Assembly (NCBI GenBank): GCA_003586115.2
Contig: QVOM02000112.1
Span: forward strand, 50,528,212-50,592,211
Length of the DNA: 64,000 nt
Origin: Salvator merianae
Lineage: Eukaryota > Chordata > Lepidosauria > Squamata > Teiidae
Direction of reading: 5' to 3'
Of the stretch, positions 25,401-40,400 are shown in pieces; within the stretch, counting starts at the first letter, position 1, and every line of letters begins with the position of its first letter. The notes below the pieces were generated by a model. It was not told the DNA's origin, did not search any database, and was given only the letters and a program-made list of their open reading frames with translations. The position numbers and the translations under genes are program-made.

Positions 25401-28400
25401 ACTTTTAGACCCTCTTGTTGCATTTAGTGTGTTCATTTTACATCTTGTTTTTTATTGCTGCAACCCGACAAGAGACTTTTGAGTGTAGGATAGGATAAAA
25501 ATGCCAATAAATAAATAAATGTTCAAATGCTGCACAAGTTAATATCTTGAATGACAATATATACCTGAAGAACAGGCCCGATGTTATCATCAGCTTCTTG
25601 TAAAAAATCATCTTCAGTTTTAGGTCCTAGTGAAACTTTACTTGACGAGTCTCCATCTAGATGAAAAAAAGGAGCAACACATTTAGCAAAGCATTCAGAG
25701 CAAAACAGAGCAAACTTAGCTGAGATCAATGAAGTCACTCTCCCGCATAATGGAGGCATGTTGTTCTCTACAAACTGTTTCATGCTTAGTGTTGCACAAC
25801 ACCACCATCAGAACAGATACACACAAGCTCCAAAACAATTGCCTAAGCCACCATACTGCCAGTCTTCTCTTGCCTCTATTACATTAATTCCTATAAGCAC
25901 AGTTTCTCGCCTCCAGATTTTGTAAGAACATAAGAAATGCTTTGCTGAGTCTGAGCTGTGGCCCATCCATTCCAGAAGTCTATTCTCATAATGACAACCC
26001 AGCAATATATGGTAGTCAACAAGTAGGACATATGTACCTACCAGCTTTCTCTGCACATCAATCCCATCAAATCTGTCCTTCAGAGGCATACTACCTCTTA
26101 TGTACAGCTCCCTGAATTAATCTAGCCTAGTAACGCACGATGACTGTGTGTACCATGAATTTGTTCATACTTTTTTCAAAGCTATTCAAGCTTTGTGGCA
26201 ACACCACATCTTGTGGCAGTGAATTCCAAAGTTTAACTATTTATTGTGTGAAAAAATAATTCCTTTTGTCTCTCTTGACTCTTCCAAGAGTCAGTTTTAT
26301 CCAGGGACCCCCGTTCTGAAGTTCTGGGAAGAGGATAAAATTTCTCTGATGGGAATGCTGCTCCTCAGTTATTTATCTGTTTCTCCAAGTCACACATCTC
26401 TTCTTTCTCCATAGTGTAGAAATAATTTTTTATGAAGAGTTCCACACACACACACCCATTCTTTGGGGTTTTTTTTCTTTATTATTTTTCTACTGAACCT
26501 CTTTCATTTTGTCTGGTTTTTGGAAGCACTCAGTTCCTGAGTGCCCATGTGGCCAATAGTAGGGAATTCCTTTCATCTGAGGGAATGTACCTTTGCAGCT
26601 CTCTTCCCTCAACAACTTTGCTCACTCTTCTTGTGAAATTTATCACCCTCCCATGTCTTCTCAGTTTAGACTTTCAAGTCTTTTCTCAAAACATTTGAGT
26701 CTGAAATCCCTCAACCAGCGCTAGCAGTGGCTGTGAGACCTTGACTTTGCATCACCCCAAGACTTGAAGCTGCCATTTCCCCCCCTTATTGGATGCCTCA
26801 CATAAAAGAACAAAGAACCATACTTGTGTCTCAGCAAAAGTTACTGTTTCAACAGCAGCTGAACAAATGACCACTTCTCAGCACTCCCTTTGGTCTGCCC
26901 ATTGTAAAGGAAGCCTTCATTTCTAACGCTGCTTTTAATACCACTCCTGATACTACATGCCAGGACAACCTAGACCTGTAGCTTCAGATGGCTGTGCTAC
27001 AGAGTATGAAAGTATTTTACAAGGAGCTGCCATTGCAAATGCAACTGTTCGTACTCTCATGAGGAATCTTCCCAGATAAAGAGAACACGGCAGGATTCAT
27101 ATATCGTAACTTGGGCTCAAAGATCACTACAGACCGTGACTGCAACCATGAAGTTAAAAGATGTTTCCTCCTTGGGAGGAAAGATATGGCAAATCTGGAT
27201 AGCATTTTTGAAAAAGCAGAGACATCACCTCGCCAACAAAGGTCCTTGTGGTCAAAGCTATGGTTTTCCCAGGAATAACATATGGCTGTGAGAGCTGGAT
27301 CATAAGAAAGGTTGAGTGCCAAAGAATCAATGCTTTTGAATTGTGGTGCTGGAGAAGACTTTTGAGAGTCCCTTGGACTGCAAGGGGATCAAAGCAGTCA
27401 ATACTAAAGGAATCAACCCTGACTGTTCACTAGAAGGACAAATATTGAAGCTAAAGCTCAAAAACTTTGACCACATAATGAGAAGATAGGACTTCATTGG
27501 AAAAATCCCTGATGCTGCAAAAGATTGATGGCAAAAGGAGAAGGGGACAGCAAGTGATGAGGTGGATAGATAGTGCCATGGAAGCAATGAACATGAGCTT
27601 GGGCAAACTTCAGGGGATAGTAGAGGACAAAGGGGCCTGGAGTGCTGGGGTCCGTGGGGTCATAAAGAGTCAGACAATATTCACTTCTGATTTGGTTGTT
27701 CTGTAGACTCCTTCAGATTATGTTCCCAAGGTTAATTCCTTGTTTCACCATACTGAGCTGATCCACTTGCCATTGTTTTGCCCGAAGCCAAACCATCGTT
27801 TGGAGAAACTCTGGCATAAATTGGAAATATGCAGAACTCTGAAGGTCTTTTTTTGGACAGAACAAAGCTTTTCCGAAAGTGGTCTTTTCTTTTTGTTCTG
27901 TTCGCTTCCAGAAAGCAGGATACCAAGGAATCTCCAAAGGTCATTGCCAAGTAGATCAAGACCTGCATTCTGACAGCTTATAGATCCATGGGTCTTACTA
28001 TACCCACTAACATAACAGCTCATTTAACAAAGTCAGCTGCTACCTCTACTGTCTTAGCCACAGGTGCATGAGTGAAAGAGCAACATGAAAGTTGGCATCT
28101 TCCTTCCTGAAACATTATAAATTGGACATGCCCACTCAAGAAGCATTTGGAAGACTACAACAACAGGGGATAAAGATGACTAACATCTCCATATGGCTTC
28201 TTGGCTTTAGCACATCCCACTCAGTTTGTGGATCTCACCTCTACATTCAAAAATCAAAGTGCTAGTATTACTGAAAGGTAGATGTAAGATCCACAGCCCT
28301 TACCCATGGTTGCATGGGTGCTGGAGTTACTTTAAACTGAGCAACCTGTTTTGATTAAGTTGCTATCTAACTTTAATATTACTCTAATTTCTATGCTGTT

Positions 28401-31400
28401 TTCAGCTTACTGGAACAGCTGAGATGGAGCAGGAGACATATTCACTCAGTGTAAATCTCACCTCCACCTTCCAGAAGAGCTGTTTACAGTAAGACCAAAG
28501 CTTTATTCTCATTTACTCTGTCCAGATGTACATAATTTTATACATCTCTATAATTTCCCCACCTACCTGCCTTTTTATATTTATTTATTTATTATTTACT
28601 TATTTTTAGAAAGTCTGAACTGTTTCAGCTTCTTCTAGTCCCTTTATGTTTATAGCTGCTCTCCTCTTACTTTTCCCATTCTGGTGTCTTTTACATATGC
28701 AGAATTTCATGTGACTTCATACCATTGTTTTGTACAGGGATTTTATTTTCAATACCATTTCTTATTACCCCTAATATGCTACTAGTCTTATTTACACTGA
28801 TGAACACTGAGGCAGTATTTTCACAGAATTATCTACCAGTACACCAAGATCTTTTTCCTGGTTGATCACAGCCAGTTCAGATTCCATTAATCTATAAGGG
28901 TAGTTTGGCTTCTTTCTTTTTTTTTGTTCAGTATGCTTTGCACCACCCATACCTAAGACTGTTTGTTCTTGACACCGTAATTCTTCCCTTCATTTAAGAT
29001 AAATGCTAGGAAGCTTGGCATCAGATGCAGACTAGTGTAAGCATAGCATTCCGACGAGATATAATTTGGTTGCCTGGGAATCTTGAGCCCACGTATACAA
29101 CTGTAAAGCTTGCTAGGGACTTCAACATAAAAACCTATCCATTTAAGTTCTATTCTTATATAAATGCAGAGGATACAAGCCAGCAGCAATCACAGAGTGA
29201 TGCAGAAATATGAAAAAAAAAATCTGTGACATGTTCTGGAAACATGAAATCTTCTGTTAGTTCGTTTAACCAACCACATTTCATCCCACCCTGCTCCCTG
29301 ACCCTTTAAACTTAAACTTAAACTTCTTTGTTAAGTTTAAAATTTTGTATTCAGTCCTTCTTTTAAAGAGATTGGAGCAATGTGCAAAAGGGGAATATAA
29401 TAAAATGTGATATTGCAAAATAAAAGCTAAATCAACAAGATGGCTTAGAATTTCGACTAATTCTTACAGATTGCATTTTTAATTAGAGATGCAAGGGCTG
29501 CTCAAGAAAGGCTCTTTTACATGATGTCATCCTGTAAACATCTGAGGAGTTAGCAATAAAGATGCCTGTAAAAGTTCTTTGTACATCAAAAGCAGGATTA
29601 AGAGGTCTCAAGCCACTTAAGGTTTTAAAGGTCAGCATCAGACTTTGCCATAGTTAAATTAAGTTAGTTAAATTTAATTAAATTGAGTAGTCTATCCTTC
29701 CCTCCTGGGTGCTGTAATCCGAAATTTAATTTAGTTTTATTTTTTATTTTAATCTGTTTTAGCTTTTTATTAACTTCTTGTGTATTAGATTTTAATCTGT
29801 TGTAGCCTGCTGTGAGACCTTCTGGTATAAGAAAGGATACAGATGTAAAAATACAAACAGCTGTTATAAAAAAAACAGAAAGTCGGTGCAGCAGGTGGCA
29901 AAAAGGTGAGCATGTATCATAAGTCATATATATATATATGAGCACTATGAGCTTAAAATTTGCTTTCTGAAAGTTTTGGCTCTTTTCTCTTAATATAAGC
30001 TGAGGTGGAGTATCGATCTTTTGAGACCAGTTGGCACATCTGGCATTTTAGAGGATATGATGGATACCACCTCAGTGAGTCCAGAGTTTTGGTGTGACCA
30101 GGTAGTTTTCATTTGATCTGAAACCTCTGTGCTTGGCACAGTGGTAACAGAAAGGACTGCGAATGTAGGATGGGAAATCAAAAGGACATGGATGCAACGA
30201 TCAGAATCCAAATCAAGAGAAGGTTATTAGGTGAAGCTTCTCAGCCTACCAAATTGTTGGTGACTTTTCTGGTACAGATAAATAAGTAAACTACATAGAG
30301 TAAAACAAAAGTTCAAAAATAGCAAACATGATGTACAAAAAAACCCTCACTTTAAACGTCAGTTCTTCTCCCGCTGTCAGCCAAGACATCTTCACTGCTA
30401 TTGCCTAGGTGTTTTTTGCCCACTGTGAATGTAATAGTTTTGTAATTTTATTACAGCAGGGTGGCATTTAAAACAATGCCATTTCAAGAGGGCAATGCTC
30501 TTCCAGTTTCTTTTGTTCTACTCTAGAGAATTTTTGAAGGGAAAAAACTAGCTATTCTCGCCAACTCATGATGAATGGAATTCATCATTTGTTAAGCATT
30601 TGACAAGGTGTCTCATACTATACTTATTGAAAAAATGATCAAATATGGGATTGACAGGACAACTGTTAGGTGGATTCATAACTGGCTTAGTGATCGTACT
30701 CAAAGAGTGGTCATAAATGGCTTCACATCTGATTGGAAGACTGTCTCGAGTGGGGTACCGCAAGGCTCTGTCTTGGGCCCATTGCTGTTCAACATTTTTA
30801 TAAATGATCTGGATGAAGGTGTCGAGGGGACGCTGATCAAATTTGCAGACGACACAAAGCTAGGAGGGGTTGCTAACACTAGGGAGGAGAAGGAGAGGAT
30901 TCAAAATGATTTGGACAAGCTTGAACAGTGGGCTGAAACTAACAGAATGACATTTAACAGGGAGAAATGCAAAGTTTTACATCTGGGTAAGAAAAATGAC
31001 AATATCCAATACAGAATGGGGGGAATCTCGCTGAGCAGCAGCACATGTGAAAAGGATCTGGGTGTACTAGTAGATCATAGATTAAACATGAGTCAACAGT
31101 GTGATGCAGCTGCAAAAAAGGCAAATACCATCCTGGGCTGTATCAAGAGAAGTATAGAGTCTAGATCACAAGAAGTAATTGTCCCACTTTACTCTTCCTT
31201 GGTCAGACCTCATCTGGAGTATTGTGTCCAGTTCTGGGCACCCCAGTTTAAAAAAGACATTGGCAAACTGGAACAAGTTCAGAGAAGGGCAACCAAAATG
31301 GTGAGTGGTCTGCAAACCATGTCCTACGAGGAACGGTTAAAGGACCTAGGAATGTTTAGCCTGCAGAAGAGAAGACTGAGAGGAGACATGATAGCTGTTT

Positions 31401-34400
31401 TCAAGTATCTGAAGGGCTGTCACAGTGCAGACGGATTGGCCCTATTCTCAGTTGCACAAGAAGGAAGGACTAGAAACAATGGGATGAAAATTCAAGGGAG
31501 TAGATACAGGCTAGACATTAGGAAAAACTTCCTGACCATAAGGGCAATCAGTCACTGGAACAGGTTGCCACAGGAGGTGGTGGGCTCTCCTTCACTGGAG
31601 ATCTTCAAGGACAGGCTGGACAGATATCTGTCTGGGATGCTTTAGTGAATCCTGCATTGAGCAGGGGGTTGGACTCGATGACCCTGGAGGTTCCTTCCAA
31701 CTCCATGATTCTTTGATTCTATCAATTGGAGGGGACCAATCTATGAGAAAGACCTCAGCCTAAGTTCTGTGAAAATAGAACTCTTAGAAAAAAAATAGCA
31801 TGGATACAGGGTAGGGGAATAGGGACAAAAGTGGGGAAATGCATTTCAATGAAATCAGCTAGAGGCTTTGGAAGAGGCTCTGCAGCTACTGGCCTTCCTG
31901 AAAGAAAACAAGGACCCTTTTTGTCTGGGTTCAGGCCTGGTTTGGGGACAGTCCTGATGGTTGACCACAGGAGAAGAGGGCCAAAGGAAGTGTAGCTTTG
32001 TTGGCCTTGTTTGATTTTTCTGTGGCTCTTAATATCATGGACCATGGTATTCTTTTGGATCACCCAAATGGGATAGGAGTGGGAGGCACTTTGTTGCAGT
32101 GGTTCTGGTTCTGCCTACTTGCTTGATCTCAGAGAGCAGAATTTGGCGGTTGTGGCTTCAGCACCCTGGCACTGTGCTGTGGGGTGCCACAGGGCATTCC
32201 CTTATTCCCAGTCCCATTCAACATTATATGAAGCTGTTAGCAACAGTTATCAGGGGTTTTGGAGTTAAGTGTCACTGACAATACCCAGTTTGGTTTCTCC
32301 ATAACATCTGCATCAGGAGAGGCTGTGAACATTCTGAATCAGTGCCTGAATGCAGTAACAGGCTGAACAAGGGACAACAAACTAAACCTAAATCCTGACA
32401 AGATGAGCCTTTATGAGTGATCGTTCCCAGGTTCAGAAAATTGGGGAAAACGCTCATTCAAAATACAGTTGCACTTCCTTGTTAGTAATGTGTATGTAGC
32501 TTGGAACTGTTCCTAGAGACATCCTTGTCACTGGAGATCCAGATGTCCTCTGTGGCTAACAGTGCTTTTTAACCAGGTGTAACTGATTTACCAGCTTTGC
32601 CCTTGCCTGTACAGGGATAGCCTGGCCAAAGTTGCCCATGTGCTGGCTATCTCATACACTTTAGGTCGGTCTATCCCTGTAACTGCTCTCGAAGCTGCAA
32701 CTCATCTAGAATCTGGTAGTCAGATTGTTGAGTGTGAAGCTGGCTTGTCCACTTATTATACCTGTGGTCAAGCAACTTCACTAGTTTCTATTCACTCCTG
32801 GGCCAGATTCAAGGTTTTATCTTTGATGTGCAAGGACCTAAACAACTTGGGAGCAGGTTATTTGACAGTCTCAACCATTATAGACTTGAAGATGTTTAAA
32901 TTGGTGGAAGAGGCCCTTCAGCTGAGTCCCACAAACTACAAAGTGTCATCTGATGGTCATCTGCAGCAGGGCTTTCTTTGTCATATCACCTAATCTGTGG
33001 AATGATGTTCCCTCTGAGATTCATGGGGCATCAACATTTACACACTGTAGATGCCTAGTGAAGTCATTCCTTTTCACCTAGGCCATCCCAGTGCGAATGA
33101 TTTCTCCTCTTGCATCCATTGTTTTTGTATATGCTTTAACTATTTATTTAGTATTTGTTTTATCATATGTTGTAACTTGCCCTGGGACCACCCAGTGAAG
33201 GGCAGGATACAAATGTAATAAATAAATAAATAAATTTAATTGTATCATATGGCCTTGTTAAAAATGTTGTGCTTAGTGCATGCTTTCAATGATTCCAGAT
33301 AAGAAGCAGTATAAAACTACTGTAATAAACAGACTTTGTTTGCAAAGCAGCACAAATCCTTTAACCCTAAAACTACTGTGAATTTCTATCACTTCTTTAT
33401 TTGCTTTTAAGTGGACTGGATCATTTTGAAATTTTCAAGTAGTCTTCAAAAACAGCTCCACATTGTGCACTATACAGGAACCAAACCTAAAACTTAACAG
33501 AGTAAGCCAGGTCCCTACCTTTTCTCGTTTGTTTATTCTCTTCATCACTCAGTTCATCTTCCGAAGAATCATCACTGCCACTTGCTTTCAGTTCTTTCAT
33601 TAAATCTTCTATGGCAAATGGGGACTGATCCACAATGGTTTCAAAGATACCACGGATTATGGCTTGCAGCAAAAGATGACTAAAGCATTAAAAGTTAGAG
33701 GCACAAGAGCATCATAGATATGCACATTTTCAGCCCATCAAACCATATACAATGAAAATTACCAGAGCTCTATGTAATTTGCCAGTGATGGGGAAACATA
33801 AGAAACCCTCTAACACTTAAATTACACAGATTTTAAACCAATGAAGCTTCCGGCTTTTGATTTACCTAGTATTTTCTCTAATGTTCCTCTGTTACTGAAA
33901 CAGCTCCTGAAGATCAAGAATTACCTTTCTTATCAGTACAAAGAAACTCATGTTGTTTCCATGGTTACACACATCTTCATTTTCTGACTCACAAAAGAAA
34001 ACTAGCTTTGCTTCACAGATAACTTTTCCCTCCCCCCACTGAATTCTGCTCAGCACAACAGTCCAGACTTTATTTGCAATCAAGAAAATAATCAAGAAAA
34101 TAAAATGTAAACCCTTCAACTCCAAACCCAATATAATTAGTAAAATTTGGCTACTGAACATACTCCTTCGTCTTGGCAACTATTCTGCAGAATGGTTCAA
34201 TAAACCTGAGGTTCTGGTCTGCTGTGAGCTGTAAAAAATAAAGCAAAGGTTTATTATGAATGCCAGCTAGCTCTCCTTTTTTTACCATAATCATTTCTGT
34301 AATTACAAGTTCCCATTTTACATATAAAATGTCTTCTTTTCTCAGAAAAACACAGTAACATATTGGCTGATCAGGATGTTAAAAACAGATACAATCAACT

Positions 34401-37400
34401 ACAATAATAAAAATAAAGAGTACGCTTTGCCATGCAATCAATAAAATACTTAAAGAATTTTGAATTATTTACTGTATTTTCCTAGCATCCCTTAGCACTG
34501 ATAATACTATGTGTCATTTCAAATTTATTGACTCAGCCTGTTTAAAGAGAACATTATTGACAGCTTTTTAAATCGCATGTAAAAAAAGTTCCAGCTTTGG
34601 CTGCCTTTTAAAAAAAATAAATGAAGCTAATGAACAAAAACAAAGGAAAATCAAAAGCAACAAAAATCCAAAAGACACGAAAGATCCTTAAAACATGCTG
34701 AAACTATTAAAGCATCATTAAAGTAGTCAGTACCCAACTAGATAAAACTTGAGTACTTGTGCCCTCCCATTAGCTCTCAGGTACTGATGCTTTAAATGCC
34801 TCAGAAAAAAAAGTTTTTACTTGGTGCCAGATAGCAGTAGGATCGGAGGCCAGGTGAGCATCCACGGGGAATAAGTCATACAACTGAGGTGCTACCACTG
34901 AAAAATACAGCCATTCCTTCCTTAACCCAGTTCTGCTTATGCATAGAAAGCAAAATGCATCTTTCCTAACATAAAGCAAAACTGTGCTATGTAGCAGTGG
35001 ATTAAGAAAGTCATCTCTGGCTAGAGAAAACTGACAGGCTCCATTAACATGGTAGGTTACAAAACCTGGGTTAAGCAGGGAATAAAAAAGTGGTTTCTGC
35101 TACACTGAAGCATGAAGCTTTTATGTGATGGATTTGTGAGAAGATCCTGATTACGATCCATATAGTACATTACTTCCAATTTTCATCTCTTAAAATATGC
35201 AGACACAAACGGATGTTATACAAAACCCTGAATCAGTATTAATTAGACAGCGCACTCAATCTAAGCAAAAGTCACATATATAAGGTACACATATGGACTT
35301 TAGAAGTCTTTGATGGTGAAGGCACGACAGCATCACACACTTTATGGCTAGAGACAAGGGACATGCAGATACATTTTCCTTCCTACCTCTTTAGTTCCTA
35401 CTTTGGCTAATTCTTCAAGGTATATGTCAATAAAATGCATTTTTATCCCAACAGGAGCATTGCCATCTGGATGAAGAATCACCTTGATTAACATGTTCAG
35501 AAACGGTTCAACAAAACTAAAAAAGAAAGAAACGAAACACCCGAGTAACTAAAAACTGCTCAGCACTTCTGAACAGAAATCAATCCAGTCCATGGAAATC
35601 AGTGGATTTTATTTTACTGCCAGCATGATGAGGGGGAAAGACGTGCGCATACTGGGGTTGGGCTGCACAAAAACCATATGACTTGGCTTAGACTGAACTC
35701 AAGCCAAGCTGACTGCAGTTTAGGGAGTCATGGCAAACCCTGCATGCTCAAACCTCTAATGGTCTGGAGCTTTTTTCCCTCTAGCTCTGTACTGACATGG
35801 GCCGGGAGCCACAGGCAGAGCCTAGGGCCACCAAGCACTTTTACTGGGCATCTCTGAAGCCCAATATGTTGTGTGCAGTCAGTCCGCTCTGTTTCCTCCC
35901 TAGCCCTGCACCAGAACATATTTGAAGTCTATCATACTGGCAACCGAGAGGCACCGTAGCTCAGTGGTAATGCAAGCAGCTCAGGAAGCAGAAGGTTGCA
36001 GATAAAATCCCTAGTCTCTCCCTGGAATTAGGCAATGGCAAAACTCCATAGAGGTGCCCATGGAGGCAACCATACAGTTAACCAGGAGTTGGCCATGACT
36101 CAATGGTATCCAACAACAGCAACAAATACTGGCAATTCTTTTTTTGATCTGTCAGATCCTGGAAAGAATTGCCCTGTGGCAGACTTCAAAGGAGTCCAAT
36201 GAAGCTGTGAGCAGCAGTTTTGGACCTTCCGCTGCCCCCCACCCCCCCAAAAAAATGAATTCTAAAACTGTCATTGCCCCCACCATGAAAGGCAGGTGGT
36301 GGCAAAGAAATGGAGGTGGTTTGTTCCCTCCACTACTTCCCATGGCTGAACCATCCTACGGATCAGTTTGATTTGGACAGTTTGAACTCAACTCAATTTA
36401 CAAAGTAAAATCAAGCAAATATACACACATTTGTTCAATCAACATGCTTGATACAACTTCCACTGCATTTATGAATGTTTTAAATAAGCAAAATGGATGT
36501 ATGCAAAAGCAAATGAAACTGCAAGTCACTGAAGAGTTTTCCAACTTCTCTCGTAGCATAATTAATCACTGGAATCCCCATCCAAATAGTTTAAAAAAAA
36601 AAAGAAAAAAAAAAGCACAATTCAACACTTCCAGTGCCAAATGGTTTTAGGAATCAGATCAAATACTTTTCTTACTTGTTCTGCAACAACACAGTTAATT
36701 AAGTTCCCCTTCTTCACAGCTTCTATATCCTGTATGGACACAACTATGTATCTGGGAAATAGGTAAGTGGGTGACTAGTAGCTGACATCTGAAAGAATCC
36801 ACACAGCCCTTCATTTCAAGTCTAGCACAAGAACCACAAGCATCTCCTCTAGTCTCAGCCTGTTGTAGGCACTGTTGCAAAATCCTTCCATATTTTTAAG
36901 AGTTAAACTTATCTATCAACTGGATAACACACAGTGGGCCTTTTCACGCTTTCCACCTTAGAATGGGATAATTATGGGTACTGCTTAGAATGTGGTTACC
37001 TGCTATAACTATGTTTTATAATTTATAGTTTACAATGTGTTTATCTCTGAGTAAAATGCAATAGTTTGTTTATTCTGAAATGTTTCACTAAAACTGAATA
37101 TAGTTTACAGGCAGATCTGCACAAGACTGTAATTTTAAGAATGTTAGAACAGACTTGCAGAAGAGCACATATAAAGAGATTCAGCAGCAGAGTGGGCGAA
37201 CACCCACTTCGTAAGTGTTCCACTTACCTTTCATTCCATCCATTTCTTTTCAATACTTCAAAAGACTGTCTCAGCATCATGCGGATCAACTGGATCAGAA
37301 AAGAAGCATCTTATTTCACTTTTTCAATTTATAGATGGATTTGCAAAAACTGCCAAGTTTGTTATATGGAGTTAAGATAATAGCAGTGTCTTATATACAA

Positions 37401-40400
37401 CTCCAAAGATGGTAACAAGTATTGTTTTCAGTATGGTTACTCTATAAGAATGTATAAAATTTTTATACAATTTTATAATTTTATAAATTTTATACAATTG
37501 CAGGCCATGTTAACAGAATTTTTTTCATTAGTTCTGATTAAATTCCTCTTTTGCTTCCCATAGTGCTTAAATCAGTATCACTTACAGGACAGTAAAGACT
37601 CATTAAGCATTAAATTTCTACTGACATTTTGTTTGTATTTAATTTAAGTTCCGTGTAGTTGTAAAGATACAATCCAGCCACAGACAGTATTAGACTAAAA
37701 CGTTCCCCATGATAAGCTAGATGCGTGGCATTTTTAACAAATGAGAACATTCTAACATTCATAAACCTATAGCTGTACCATGTGCCTTTCCTACGCATGT
37801 TGATCCTTACTTTATGTCATCACTGTCATGGGCTTAATTCAGACAACATGTCAAGGAAGTGTAACTGTGGCTTGCTGTGAATTGAGATTTATTGGTAATC
37901 CACAAGAAAAATCAATGTTTGAAACAAGTCTACAAACAATAGTTTTTGCTAGCTTTGGTTTGGCAATTGGTCATGGTCATGAACTTCTAGGAGGTGAAGG
38001 CAAGCATGTACATGCTTGATCTTCTGGGAGAACTTCTAGTCTTCCAATCTGGAATGTCTAAGAGGCCAAGGTGAAGCACGCTGACCAGCCTTTGGAAGAA
38101 ATGTGTGGCTGGCAGGCAGATGAGATGCATGCATGAGCTAAGGTTCGAACCAAATGAACAATTTGAAACGATTATCCCAGTTTGGTTTGCAATGGAATTA
38201 AACCTTCAAATTTAAGTGAGGTTCAGTTTGCACACTCAACCCCTCAAACCCCCTATGTTCCCAGTGAACTGGGTTCATATGAACTAGATTCAGGACATTC
38301 TTACTCTTCTAGAGGGAATGTGGCAGTGTGGAAGGGGACCAGCACTGTCATTTTTGTGACAATTCAAATGTTGCTCAACCCCTGCAAAGTGTGGTCCAGA
38401 CTTTTCTGTCGGTAACACTTTCTGAAAAATCTTAGTTTATACTCGACATAAATATATGAAACCTTTTGTTGACGGACTGAAAGCAGGCAAATTGATTATA
38501 GGATGGGGATGCAATGACCATTACAAATTCACTACTATCATGTGATGATACTGGTGTTATTTAAATTTCAAGGTGAAATTAATGGCCTGAAATTGCTATA
38601 CTATTTATGAGATTTAAACAACTCTGTACATACAAGGACATGTTTCTAAGGAAAAAACAAACTAAGATTTGTGAATTACAAATTTAAATTTGAACAGTTT
38701 TCTATCAATCCCAGTTAGACTTGTTCGTGTGGAGTGCTCTCTGTATATTATTATGTAATTTTAGGAACTAACAGCCAGCACTATCGTTACATCCTTTAAA
38801 AATGGCAATAGAAAAAATAGTGTTTACCATGTAAAATTTATCTAGGCGTAGCCTGTCTATTCCATTCCATTCACGGTTCATGGTTTGCCAGAAAGTCTGA
38901 ACAAACAAGTGCCCTGCAGGGAAATAATGGAAATACAGTCATCCCACATTTTATATGATAGGTCCTTTCTGCACTGGGACCTATTCTGGGCCTGCCATGA
39001 TCTGCAGTAGCATGTAGATGGCAGGCCCCTATTCCAAGATATATCCCACAATAAGACCCAGTCAGAAAGGGCCTTAGTTTCCAAAAAACTGTGTGTAAAG
39101 TGAATCCATATTAAGCAAGTATTGACTATAATGTAAAACCGGGTGTTAAGTATACCAAGATAAAAAGTTTTATTGACTTATTTTTAGTACATCCTCATTA
39201 AATAGCCTGACAAGAGCTACCAGGGCTGCCAACTTTGGCTAAAAATCAGCCAAATATCAGATACACTTGGCTTTTTATACGGCTAGGATAATAGTTAGCT
39301 TGGCTGATTATCTGGCAGCCCTGCACCACCTTAGCCCTGCATCAAAGAACTCACAGATAGAACTCACAGAGAGAGACAGAGAAACAGCTCATTGAGGAAG
39401 GGGGACTGACATCAGGGGCGATGCCATGATGGCTGTAAGCAGGTCTTTATTGGTGTTTTGGCTTTTGACAACCAGTAGCATCTGACGGTTTGCTCCGAGG
39501 AATAAGAAAAATTGTTGGAAGCATGGCAGAGCCAGCAGCCGCCTCTTCCTCACCTGCTCCGTTTCACTCCACCTCTGAGATGCTGCATTCCAGGGGCTCA
39601 GTGCAGTCTTCCTGCATTCTTTGCCACTGCTTTAAGCAGCCCTTTCCCAACACTTCATCTCTGAGAAAAGGCAATCAGGCAACTGAAAGGAAGAAGGCAG
39701 GGGCAAGCCTTTCAAGGGCTTCCCCACCACCCTTTTTTTGGTGAAATGGCACTTTAACTTCTCCCTCTTGTCCCATTGCAGTGATGATCTGCTCCTCTTT
39801 GCCAGTGGGAAGAGGAAGGCAGGGGTTTCTCCCAGCACAGCTGTCACTGCATGGAAGAGTGTGCTTAAAGAGGCATGGCAATTTGGCTTTCACCCTTGCT
39901 TGACCCCACAGCAGTGATCAGCCTCCCTCTTCCAGCCAGGAGAGCAAGGGAGGAATTTCTCCTGGTACACGTTCCACTGTGGGAAAGAGCACATTTATAG
40001 AGGTGGCCAAGAAAGCTGCAAAGAAGCCCAAACCTTAGTGGAGGCATTAGAACAAATAGATGAGGAACATGCTTCCTGGGCTCTGCTGTGTTTCCTGTGC
40101 TTTTTCTCCCTTTCTTGGTAGGCCCTGCTGGGCACCACTGCTTGTTAAGAGCCAAAACACAGCAAACCTGAGGCAATGCATAGCTTGAGTCAGGTCACCA
40201 TTTCCTGAATGCGTTACATGAATTCCATACGACACAATCCACACAAAATGAGGAATGACCTAAGTTTTGAAAGATGAAAGGAATCAGAATATCACCCAGT
40301 TCAAACTACTCTCCAAGGATTGATTTTTCAGATATTCATAGATCTATCCTGATAGGCTGAACATATACTGGGATGATAAACTTATAATCAGAAATAATTT

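Larger units (their letters stand above)
24505..25564 (-). other. RRP1B: RRP1B intron 9
   Basis: It contains a reversed type A SINE (24754-24951), a truncated PIF/Harbinger-like MITE (about 25040-25165) and an L2-like tail (25430-25520). Confidence 0.75.
25657..33518 (-). other. RRP1B: RRP1B intron 8, retrotransposon-rich
   Basis: At 7.9 kb this is the largest RRP1B intron. In order it holds a CR1 fragment, BovB, a DIRS-type recombinase fragment, CR1, an L2-like block, a long CR1 ORF fragment and an L2-like element. No RRP1B exon is missing from the protein, so it is plain intron. The interval 26351-27059 was not identified. Confidence 0.85.

Noticed and set aside
36935..37020. Possible member of the GGxCCTTTCTGCAC MITE family (GTGGGCCTTTTCACGC..)
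   Set aside because: Only one end is suggestive and no inverted partner was found.
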